Assembly: GCF_050908995.1 (NCBI RefSeq) | Contig: NC_135130.1 | Span: 2,969,001 to 3,033,000, forward strand | Source: Andrena cerasifolii | Lineage: Eukaryota > Arthropoda > Insecta > Hymenoptera > Andrenidae | DNA length: 64,000 nt | Reading direction: 5' to 3' | In this document: piece after piece, positions 1-11,000 of the stretch | Layout of the letters: every line of letters begins with the position of its first letter | Numbering within the stretch: the first letter of the stretch is position 1 | Position numbers and translations under genes: made by a program | The notes under the pieces: generated by a model | Told to the model about the DNA's origin: nothing | The model's input: only the letters and a program-made list of their open reading frames with translations | Database searches by the model: none

Positions 1-181
1 TCTACGCATAGCTTCGTAACGCACACAACTTTTACTCTAAGAATAAGTAACAGCCACATGGCTACGTTCAGGCAGAGTCAAGCAGCGTTCCCGTTACTCC
101 AACATACCCTTCAGGGGTCATGCAATTCGAACTGACAAATCCATGATCATCAGATGGTGGTGACTGATTTCTCCTCGATTG
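1..181. other. Upstream intronic sequence, nothing recognised
   Basis: No SCAPER exon is recognisable before 666; the preceding exon with the vertebrate-like 90-residue N-terminus is presumably upstream of the window. I see no promoter elements or other genes here. Confidence 0.5.
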
Positions 182-545
182 CTGTGATGGGATCTGAAGC
201 ACTTCGAATCTGTATAGGTATATGACGAAAACTTCGAAGCACTTCAAACATGATTCGAAGCTTAAAACTCTTGAAAGTCTTGATAGGTCTTGAAAGTCTT
301 GAAAATGAACATCTGGTTGCCAAAAATTAGCCAGCAGGTTGATCGGCTAGAGGGTCTCGCCAGGGTCGCAGTTTATGACTGTATTGTCCCGCAAGTCGGC
401 GGTGGACGATACGGGTCCGAAACCTTTCAAGACCTATCAGGACTCAAGACTTATCAAAACTTTCAAGAGTTTTATGCTTCGAAGTAGTTGCCTGATATTT
501 AAGACAGATTCGAAGCGATTTGAAGCGTTTCGAATCCCATCACTA
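182..545. mobile_element. Short foldback element with hAT-like ends, family FB-cttcgaa, copy 1
   Basis: Its ends are GTGATGGGATC on the left and TCCCATCACTA on the right, resembling the TAGTGATGGG termini of hAT elements. The left arm (about 182-300: CTTCGAA motifs, then CTTGAAAGTCTTGATAGG) is an imperfect inverted copy of the right arm (about 421-545). A non-repetitive core of about 120 bp lies between them. I see no clear 8-bp target duplication. The same family recurs at 4332-5619, so this is a dispersed element and not a local palindrome. It lies in the intron just upstream of the first visible SCAPER exon. Confidence 0.6.
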
Positions 546-665
546 GCTGTTCGTGAAAACGAATCGAGCGGCCAATATATCTGAATCCGATCTTAGATAA
601 CATTATTTCAGTCGGGAGACTGTGAACGTCTTAATATACAAATTTCCTTTATGTTAGAATTACAG

Positions 666-2033
666 GCAAGATATTGGGCTTTCTTGTTTGGTAATTTGCA
701 AAGAGCAGTTGATGGCATTTATCAAACTTGCGAAGAAGATGAAAACATTTCGGAATGCAAAGAAGTGATACTAGTTTTAGAGAATTATACAAGGGATTTC
801 CATAATTTAATTGAATGGTTCAAAGTGAAATGGGCTTATGAAAATTCTCCTCCGCCTTTGAGGCGTACCCCATTGGCATGGGAAGTTAGAAAGACTTCCC
901 CTTGCCGCATTTGGAATTCAACAATGATTCCAAAATGTACTAGTCCTTTTCAGAGAATGAGCCCGACAGAATCTGTGTGCAGAAGTCCTGTCGAACAAAT
1001 GATTTCGGAAAGTAAGCCTATTGCTATAGATAATAAAACAAATCACACGAAAGGAGAGTGTGTGAATAAATTGATGAAAGATAATAAAAGCAATGTTTCC
1101 AAAAATAGTCCGACAAGCCTGAGCGAAAAATGTAAAAATCCTACAGAGAAGGGAGTGAGCCAATCATTGAATAAAGATAAATTAACTTCGGCAAAAGTAA
1201 ATAAAGCTCCCATGAAGCAGACAGTATCTGCGAAAACTTGTGGTACCGTTTTAATAGATCAAAAAGCAACTGAAGTTTCGCCTCGTGATGTAAAAAGTAA
1301 AGTGGACACCAAAAGTGTTTCAAAGCCAGTTAAAAATGGTTTATATAACGCTACCATTAAAATAGCAGACACGAATGTGATAATTGAGAAAAACGAGCAA
1401 GTCCACAATGACAAAAATACGCAGTTAATTACTTTTACACCGACAGAAAAGGAGTTTTCTAAATCTGCTGGGACTGATAATAAATTGAATTCACAAAATA
1501 ATTGCCAAGTGAAGCCATTAGGTCCTAAAAATGATTTAGGAGTAGGGAAAAATGAAATTAACGCTAAAGTAAAAAAGCAGAGTACCGGGAAAGATATTAA
1601 AGCTGTTGGTATAGAAAACATAACAGCTGAAAACAAATTAATAGAGTCGAACGGTGGTGTAAAAGAGAATAGCGGTACTACCGCTGCGAATAAAAGTATG
1701 CAAAGCGTTACAAAAGTTTCCAATAAAGTTAATCAGAAATTAAAAACGCAATCGAGTGTGAGCGATAGTGCGAATAATAAAGTTATTACGAAGACTGTAT
1801 CTGATACGTCATCGAATAATTCGAGTAGAAGTTTAGTTAATACTCAGAAACCGGCGTACTCTACGGTTTCGCAAATGAAAGTTGCTAAAGCGAAGCAACA
1901 AAGTCTCCCCGAAACTCTCAGATTTATTCGAAGTAAAACGACATTAAGCGATAAAAATGTATCATCTTCGAATAAAATAAGGCCTGGAACATCTGTAATA
2001 GTTAGGCAGCGATTTCAACCACTCGACAATAAG
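666..2033 (+). CDS. SCAPER: SCAPER exon a: N-terminal conserved domain plus low-complexity linker
   Basis: The acceptor is TTACAG ending at 665 and the donor is GTATTT at 2034; phase 0 at both ends, 456 codons. The first 80 residues (ARYWAFLF, then RAVDGIY, ECKEVILVLENY, FHNLIEWF, PLAWEVRK) match the most conserved N-terminal block of animal SCAPER. From about residue 85 onward the protein is rich in K, N, S, T and V with few hydrophobic runs, so it is probably disordered. An ATG at 651 is in frame just upstream, but it lies inside the acceptor region. In vertebrate SCAPER this block is preceded by about 90 residues, so I treat 666 as an internal exon start and not a translation start. The reading frame runs on past the donor to a stop at 2067, which is read-through into the intron. 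Confidence 0.93.
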
Positions 2034-5000
2034 GTATTTCTTCTTGCATTTCATCCTACTAATAGATAGTCATATGATCTTGAATTATCCTAATTTAAAT
2101 TGTAATGTAATGTACTTAATCATTCTTTTTGATAAGCAACCTGTGATATCTATGAATTTTTATTAGATATCAGAGCAAAGCTCATTAAAGAAAGATCAGA
2201 GTAAAGATATTAACGGCTCGGTAGAAGTATTAACAAAGCAAACAGCTGCTATAAAAACAAAGGAGGAAACTGATGGTTGGCAAACAGTTCGTAGCCGTTG
2301 CAGGAGAGGCAGCACTCATAATTTAAATATGTCTACCAGGTTTCACAAACCTAGTACTGCTACATCGCTACCAGCCTTAGCCATCGAAAGTCCCTCAGAA
2401 ACGAATAAAAAGAAATGTTTGACTCCGGATGGGAATGGCAAACAGAAAAAGAAATGTATCGTAGGGAAAGAAGGGAAAAATATAAGTAACGAGGTAGAGA
2501 AAGTCAAAGGGGAATCAGTTGCGAGTCTTACCATTAAGGATAAGGTAGAAGAAGTTTTCAAGAACACGGTTAACTTAAACGAAATAAATTCTACGTCAAT
2601 GATTGCAGCTATTTTCAAAAGTGACGCAGAATTACTTGAGAAACGTATACAGCAATTTATGGCAGCACAGGCAGAAAGGGAAAGAATAATTTTAGAAGAA
2701 GAAAGAAAGACTGAAGAGGCTGATTCTCAACGATCGCAGCAATTGTCAGATGAAGAAGCATCTTTACACAGACAAATCTTAGAATTAGAATGTACAGAAA
2801 CTGATGTCGACACAGAAACTGATGAAACTGATGGTGAGATGGTACTTGAGATAGAGGATGACCAAGGAACATCTCCTAATACAGTATCTGATGACATCAG
2901 TCTAGATGATAAGTACGTGTGATATTATTCGTCGCATTTATACTTTACTAGCTTTACTACTCGGCTTCTCCCGAAGTTTAGATTCTGATTTTATAAAAAA
3001 AAATTTCTTAGTTTTTTGTGTAAATGGTTACATTCATCTGGATTAGTCAAGTGTAATAAGTTGATGCACATTTCGTGATCCTAGAGTTTATCATTCGATG
3101 GTTTTTAGGCGACGGACAAACACATAGATATGTAGAAGCTTTCTGCTTTATATGTTAAGATTGTATGGTATAATATATGTAATATAAACTTTTACAGATA
3201 TGAAAGTGTGTTGGAAGGTATGTCCTGGGCAGAGTGCGTGGATACACTTGCTCAGTTACGTGCATTCGTAGCTCGTCATCCTGGTAGAGCTTTAGAATTG
3301 CATCAGAAGCTTTCGTCTCCGTCACGGAAAAGATCATTACCTGAGACTCTACGAAGGTACCAAGCGAAACAAGCTTGCGCGCAACACAAACGTCAAAAGA
3401 TTTTAATGGAAAAGTCGCAAAGGTTAAGAGAATTGTTAAATAAAGTGAAAGACGTTAAAAGTGCGAAAAATCAGTTGATAGAGGACAAGAGGGTTAGAAT
3501 GGAATTGAAATTAAAAAGAGCAGAAGAAAATAGAACGCAGCATCTATTAGAAATAGTAAGAAAAGCTCATGATGAAGATTCCAAGTTAAAAGAAATTGCA
3601 TTTATTAACGAACTTGAAGCGCAGAATAAGAGGCATGACTTTATGGCATTATGTCAAGAACAAGAAGAAAGATTACAAGTATGTTGCACAAAATAATATC
3701 TTCAATAAGAAATGATTGACGCTTGTATTATGTAAAATTATTATAGTGATTGTACGGGATAGAGGTTATGTCAAGTTTGCGAGATTTGAACAAAGTACGA
3801 CTATTTATTATTTAAATTTAAAACAGGGAGCACTAAGAATTAGAAACTTGTTTTTCGTCTCGACAATGAGGCTATATTTAGGGGTGTGGGGGTACCCGAT
3901 ATTTCGGACTCGGGTTGGGTCGGGATTTCTTCCGGGTTCGGGTCGGGATCCCGAAACTTGGTCGACACAGAAACATATTCGAGCACCCGTTATTTCGGGA
4001 CCCGATTTGCCCTTCGGGATCCTACGCTCGATTCAGAACATAATTTGTTTGTCTAGTGTTGGACTTAAGCTTTTAAGTTGTGTTTTTGACAAATAACGGG
4101 TGAAATAATATTATTTTATTTTAAGTTCCAGTGAAGGAAATATAACTGTTACCAGACGAAAAAATTATGTTCCGAATCGAGCGCCGAATCCCGAATCGCA
4201 AATCGGATCCCGAAATAACGGGTTTCCATATTTATGTGTCGACAAACTTTCGGGATCCCGTCCAGATCGTTACCCGGCCCGAGGCTCGGGTACCCGTAAC
4301 CTATACTCGCACACCCCTACCTATAACTACTTAGTGATGGGATCTGAAACACTTCGAATCGTTTCGAATGTGTATTGTATATGTAGCAAAAAATTCAAAT
4401 CACTTCGAACATGATCCGAAGCTTAAAACTCTTGAAAGTTTTGATAAGTCTTGAGTCTTGATAAGTCTTGAGTCTTGATAAGTCTTGAGTCTTGATAAGT
4501 CTTGAGTCTTGATAGGTCTTGAGTGTTTAAAGTTTCTATACGTCTTACAAATTTTGATCGTCTTGGAAGTCTTGAAAGTCTTGATAGGTTCTGTAAACTT
4601 GATGAGTATTCAGTATCTTATAAGCTTTTTGAACACTTTTGTTCAAGTAGTATCAGTGACATAAAATATTACAGAAAATCCGGAAAGTTCGAGTTATCAT
4701 AAATACATTTATATACGTTATTCGTTTTTATAGCTTGCAGTACATATTACGAATGTTGATATGTAGGGAATGAGAGAATGAAAAAGAAATAAAATAGAAA
4801 CCCGTTTCCCAATGATTGGGACAAAATTGATGAAAAAAATAAGTTTATTGCTTATACATACATATTACTTATTCAATAACAAAATCGTATTTAAAGTTAC
4901 TACAGTGTTGTATATAATATAATATAATATCTATATAGTATATAGTAGAATGCTTTTATTACTTATTTAATAACAAGATTTTATTCAAAGTGGTATCTTT

Positions 5001-8000
5001 CAATTTTTTTTTTTTGGTACTGATTATATCTCCTGCTTTCAAACAAATCCTTTCACAAGGCATCGATGTGACAGAACATTGTGGGATACGTAGACGTGTT
5101 ACTTTTCCAATATTGTAATGGATCTGAATATCTATTAAAATAACTTTCTGCTATATAATTTTTGAGTTCGTTTATCGAGCACTTTTACCATTCCGGTCGT
5201 AAGGCGGAATATTCGATACTCTCTACTCTGGAAATGATGCAGCAGAGCTTTACACGACTTACCTTATTGAAATATAAGCAAAAGATGAACTCGCCGAAAG
5301 AATTCGAAGACGTCGATCGTCAAATCTGTCAAGACTTTCAAGACTTCCAAGATGATCAAGGCTTTCAAGACTTCCAAGATGATCAAGGCTTTCAAGACTT
5401 CCAAGATGATCAAGGCTTTCAAGACTTCCAAGATGATCAAGGCTTTCAAGACTTTAAAGAGGCATCTAGACTCTAAAGACTCAAACCTATCAGGACTCAA
5501 GACTTATCAAGACTTTCAAGAGTTTTCCGCTTCGAATCATGTTCGAAGTGATTCCAATTTTTCGCCACATATACAATACAGATTCGAAGTGATTCGAAGT
5601 GTTTCAGATCTCATCACTTTGCATTCGTCGCCCTCACGCACACGCAGACGCACCTCGGGTCCAAGGAGAGTTCAGTGTCGAAAATGTTTGTGCTTGATGC
5701 TTACTGTTTATTACTCCGTTACCACATTATATGACATCTAGGGAATTCAAGAAGAACGTCAACGTCGCCAGGAAGAGAAAGCTGCTAAAGAAGCAGCAGC
5801 TGAAGAACGCAGACGAGCCTTAGAAGCGGAAAGGCAATTACGTATTCAGAAGATGAAACAAACACGGCGTGAACGTGAAGAAAGGGTTGGCAAAATGCAG
5901 TTAGAAAGAGAAAAAGAACGTCAGGTAATTACATTTAATTAATAACAGTCCGCAGATAGCACACAGACGTCTTAAGGACGTCCATCACAGACTTTCAAGA
6001 CGCCTTAAAAATGTCTCGTAAAGTCCTAAAAGTGTATAGAAGACATCTTCATCAGATGTGGGTTAGGATATTGAGAAAAAAAATTGCGCGGTGACGAGAT
6101 CGAACCGAGACTTCTCGCTTACGAAGCAACCGCTATTCGAAACTACCCAACACTTCCTTGTAAACACTTCTAATTCCTAGATATATAATTAATTGTTTAT
6201 AAAAAATACCTAGTGACGCGGAATATTCTACAGAATATCATCATTCGACCTTCAGACTCTGTCCTTAAAATTTCTCATTCGTCTTTAAGATGTCTTTAGA
6301 CATTCGTCGCAAAGGCGTCTAAGGTCGTAAGACGTTGAGACCAAAATCAGATGTAAAGTGGGCGTTTTGAAGACGTCGTGTGCTACCTGGGTCTGAAGCT
6401 ATAAAAATGATTACGATATTAAATTAATGCTAATTAAAAGTAAAACCGTAGGAACTTGCAAGAGAAAAGGCTAGGGATCGAGAAGAACGTTTATCAGCAC
6501 TTCACGCAGCTCAGTTAGCAAACCAAGAAGAATTACAGAAAAAGATAGCTCAAAAGCAACAAGAATCAGCGAGGAGGCATGTTGAAAATATAGAACATAT
6601 TCGACAAAGGGCAGTTGAATCTTCCATTTTGAGGTCGGAGGAAGTTCCGCCTACCTTGAAATCATATCCTGCCCAGAAGCAGTGCTCCTTATGCGGAACA
6701 GTTGTGAGTTTGAATCCTTTAACCCTCGTACAACGAATGCAGGGTCATTTCGATCCAACTCTGACAAAGTCGATCACGATGTTACATTTGTGACGGCAAT
6801 GACAAAATATAATATAACATGCCATGTTTTTCATGTATTTTTGTATTACTTATTTATGTGGGATTAATTCATTTTATATTCAATTTTTTCGTGAAATCCG
6901 TTTACCATAGAAATGTTGCTATGGGTCATACTGAACCTGCATTCGTCTTACGCGACCATATCCACCATTCGTCTTCCGAGGGTTAATTAGATTATATCTA
7001 GCATTCTTGTTAATGCCCTGCTTAAATTAATTTCGATAACCGTTGTATTTTTGCAGATACCCAATGAAGTATATCTGTTAAGCCACTTAAAAGGGAAGAC
7101 GCATCTTGACGCAGTGCGAAGCACGCACGATGGTCGTGAACCATCCCGGGACGAGTTGCAGCGTTTCAATATATCGCAAATCCGTGATTTGCCGGTATCT
7201 ATTATTGATAACAATCACTCGAACGAGGTTAAAGCCGCGAAAGAGAAGCAGAGAGCTTTGAAGCGTCGTTGCAGAAAAATGAAGCAGCGAATGATTTTAC
7301 GCGGCAAAGAATGGGAAGATGATCACAAGGTGGATGCAAATACCTCTGCTGAGTCGTCTAATAAGGCGAAGTTTCGTCGGAATTTAAAAGAACTCGATCG
7401 ATTGTACAACAATCACTCGAAAACCGCGTGGTCGAGTGTCGCTATCGCTGCTTTGGAACGGTGTCTTGGCGAAATGACAAGAGCCTTTACAAAATCGGTG
7501 AGATGTTATTATATTTACATTGAAGTGTATATAAAGTTATCACTGTTTGTGAAACGAAACTTGAAGTATTTGTATGCGTATTTAGGAATCGCGTATTTTT
7601 CTTATGTTTCAGTGTCCACTCGATCAAAATGCATTTCGAAATCTGAGTGGATTTGATGTTTTAACGAGTCTGTTAAACCTGGGGTTGCAAGTGCAGAACG
7701 TCTCTCATAATCTTCCAAATAAGTAAGTGTTAAATTTTATGGTTCCATGATCTGGGGTTTTTTCTTTTTGAATAACTTATTGAGCAAGGGATGGATACAA
7801 TTGTTAACATAATTTTTATTTTCGGCATCTTAATTACTGATTCGTATTTTTCAATGCTATTTTACTATATATATTTATGCAATACAATGCAGTAATAATA
7901 TAATATAGTTTCAAAAATGGTGTTTCATCATCTCTTTCCGTACTTTTTTAAACTATCTAGTCTTACAGTATTTAATTTTTTAATGGCGTATTTACTTCAA

Positions 8001-11000
8001 TAAGTATCCTCAGCAAGCTCTGAAAACTATATAATTAGGGCGGAGCGATAATATATAGGCGAAAATTTAAATTTGAATTTTCAGATGGCCTGGGTTCGGG
8101 ATAGTTGTCTTTTGATTAACCAAACACAACTGTAAAAAATTTTGGGAAAATATTCTCAAAATATATAAAAATGATCGTATAATCATATAATCATATAATC
8201 ATATCATCACATCATCACATCATCACATCATCACATCATCACATCATCACATCATCACATCATCATATAATCATATAATCATATAATCATATAATCATAT
8301 AATCATATAATCATATAATCATATAATCATTTTTAGGAGAAAAAGGAACATGCAGACATGAATATTTTTCCAATTTTTTTTTTACACTTGTGTTTGGTTA
8401 ATCAAATGACAACTATCCCGCACCCGGGCCAACTGAAAATTCAAATTTAAATTTTCCGCTCCGCCCTACTATGTATGTTTTATCTTTTAAATATTCAGTA
8501 CATGATATAACTATTGGACACATAAAACCAGGCATTGAGAGCAAAATCGACTAACCCACATTTTTCGCGAAGTTGAGTTAATAGCAAAAATTTTTTTTTT
8601 TCAATGTGGGCTAGTTCATTTTTGCTTTTAGTGCCTCATATGTAGTGTATTCTCAAAAATTGTGCAAAAACCTGCTTTATTCACAGTAATTTTTTGAAAC
8701 CATATACACCAATAATAAATGCACCATTCAAATCTGATTATTTAAAAAGTTGTTCGATTCTTGCGTTTCAAACAGACTTCCCTTGTATGTTTCAGAACTA
8801 TCCTGTCGATATGTCGAGTGTATAAGCTTAGTGTCTGCGGAAATGATACTAACGTCGAAGCAGTTTTATCGAGCAACAAAATTCTGGTCATCTTGGATCT
8901 CCTACTTCAACATCTAGAGGTACGTTAAGCATCATTTTGGTACAGTTAGTATTTAGTTTCTTTGAAAACTTTCTTCGGATTTTAATGTGTCTCTGATTAT
9001 TTGTGCATGTTAAATAATTTTAATTGTACCTTTTTAAATTCACACCTGTGTAAACAATAACTCTTTGCACTCCAACTTATTTGCTCCTTGATCGGCTAGA
9101 GATCATTGATTAATGCTGCACTTCTGAAGTACAGAACTTTGGAATAGGAGAAAGTATAGTACAGTCATTCGAAAGTCAGTTATTCGCTTAATTCTACAAA
9201 TCACGAATTCTTCCACTTTTACAAGCTTTAATGATATCAGTACGCCAAGTGAAGCCTTTAGCTAGTTAACAGTAGAAACATTTTGAGATATATCAGTACC
9301 TCTTTTCAGATAATCATATTCTACTGTTATATGTAGCTATTTTTGTCCCTCTGAAAATGAGCTGTTTGATTATCGTGAAATTTAGGATTTTTGTGTTATG
9401 TATAAACTATCAGAAGACTCGAATATTCTCAATTGCTGCATGTAATCATGTAAATAGAATAATATAGTTAAACTACTAACACTGATATAAAATAAATCAT
9501 AATCTTCACAATGTCTGTAAACGAATATCAGCATAGTTAATCTAACGCGAAATTTGATATTTTAGACCATACCCAGTCGAGTGCACTCATATTTAATAAA
9601 TATCCAAAACAATTTTTCACGAAAATGAAGCTGGGAATTTTACTTGAATTTTATTACAATTAGTTTTTCATAAATTATGCTCATGTATTTTTCTCATAAA
9701 ATGTTCCCTGCCGAAGCAGAAATTCCAGGGGTGTATTTTTCTAAATTTTTAAAATTAATACAATCGAACGTTTCTCGTATTAATGGACTTTTCAGAAAAC
9801 GCTCTCATATTCATTGAATTGATTTTATATAAAAATATTATACAATTCGCGACCAATGATCCCATGCGAGCGCCCAGTGAACCAGGAATTCACGAGGCAG
9901 CAATACGCGGGCGGATTCTCTTTTGCGCTGCTCCTTTTTCGAGCTCATTTTGTGGTTGGTAAATAAACGAAGGCAAAGACGATCATGCCTGTCCTGTCCG
10001 ACTTGTCAAAATAAGGATTAAGAGTCTTAGGGCCGGCTTCAGCTTGCGTCTGCTGCGTTGGAGCTGGCTCCGTTCGAGTATTTAACTCTTCGAACACAAG
10101 TTGGTAAGCTGGATGCCGAAATCCATCGAAGAATTTCGGCTGCAAATATTATAGTACGCACACAGGCGAAAGAGTCTTTTGTACAAGGTGATTTTCTGCT
10201 GACGTTCACTGCATTGTACTTGAAAACAGTAAGAGACACAAAAAAGAGGTTTAAATGCCAAATGTGGTGAAAATAAAGGGGTGTCTTTTGCGATGACCTT
10301 GTAAATAATCTGCTGCCCAGATAACGTTGCTTATATAAATGGAAGTGTGTATGTTTGACTCCCTCACTGAATAGTGAAGTTAGATTCTGAGAAATAGAAC
10401 ACTTTTTCCAGCAGTAACATACCTACTCTGTTTTTAGAAAAGTGCAATTAACCCTTTCGCTGGGTATTTAAATTTTCGGACGATTCTTGAAAAGTGTCAA
10501 TTTTACATCAATAAAAATTGTTTTTAATTTTCAGTTTTTCATTTTTTTCTTCGGAGAACGTTGCTGAGTATCACAGTACAAGAGAATACATTTTTTTTAA
10601 AGCGTGGACTATAGTCGAACACAGCAGCGAAAGGGTGAAGTAAATTTTCCAAATATCGACCTTCTTCTGTTAAACATGTCCGCATACGTTTGGAGAGCTA
10701 CTTAGTGTTATTGAACATTTTGAACATTGAGTCTTCGACAAAGATGCTTAATCATTCTTTCTGCATCTCTTACTGTATTTGGGTAAAATGCAGTGAACGA
10801 CACTGGGGAATCTGAAATTTGCATTCTTGCGTTTTACTTTTCTATGCAGTATGTGAAAATTCTTTTTGAATACCTTAACACTATTTTGGGGAGATATGGA
10901 ATGATATTACACATGCATGAGTAATGAAATAAAAAATGAGTTTTGTCTTTTCGATTAAAGTTGGAGTTGGTTATCCTTTTTGAATTCGTTTTTTGGGAAC

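Larger units (their letters stand above)
4332..5619. mobile_element. Foldback element, family FB-cttcgaa, copy 2, with minisatellites in both arms
   Basis: The left end TAGTGATGGGATCTGAAACA is mirrored by the right end TTTCAGATCTCATCACT. The outer 130 bp of the two arms (CTTCGAA-rich, then ACTCTTGAAAGT) are inverted copies. Inward of each arm sits a short tandem array: TCTTGAGTCTTGATAAG at 4440-4512 on the left and a 27-bp unit at 5326-5459 on the right. The centre (about 4600-5300) is AT-rich and shows no transposase. The open frames in the right arm (QDFQDDQGF repeats) come only from the 27-bp array. Confidence 0.6.

Noticed and set aside
651..665. ATG at 651 as the SCAPER start codon
   Set aside because: It lies within the acceptor region; vertebrate SCAPER has about 90 residues before the ARYWAFLF block, so an upstream exon is expected. 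It cannot be fully excluded as an alternative start.
1259..1723. 154-residue antisense frame
   Set aside because: Shadow of SCAPER exon a, whose codon composition keeps the opposite strand open.
5162..5476. 104-residue frame ending in QDFQDDQGF repeats
   Set aside because: It is produced by the 27-bp tandem array in a foldback element; no family resemblance, and it is not in frame with SCAPER exon d.
8178..8330. Regular repeats that might suggest a CRISPR array
   Set aside because: Simple 8-bp microsatellite without spacers, in a eukaryotic intron.
9945..10270. Frame with KLDAEIHRRISAANIIVRT, similar to the tail motif of non-LTR retrotransposon reverse transcriptase
   Set aside because: Only about 20 residues resemble the motif, with no RT core, poly-A or target duplication nearby; too weak to call.
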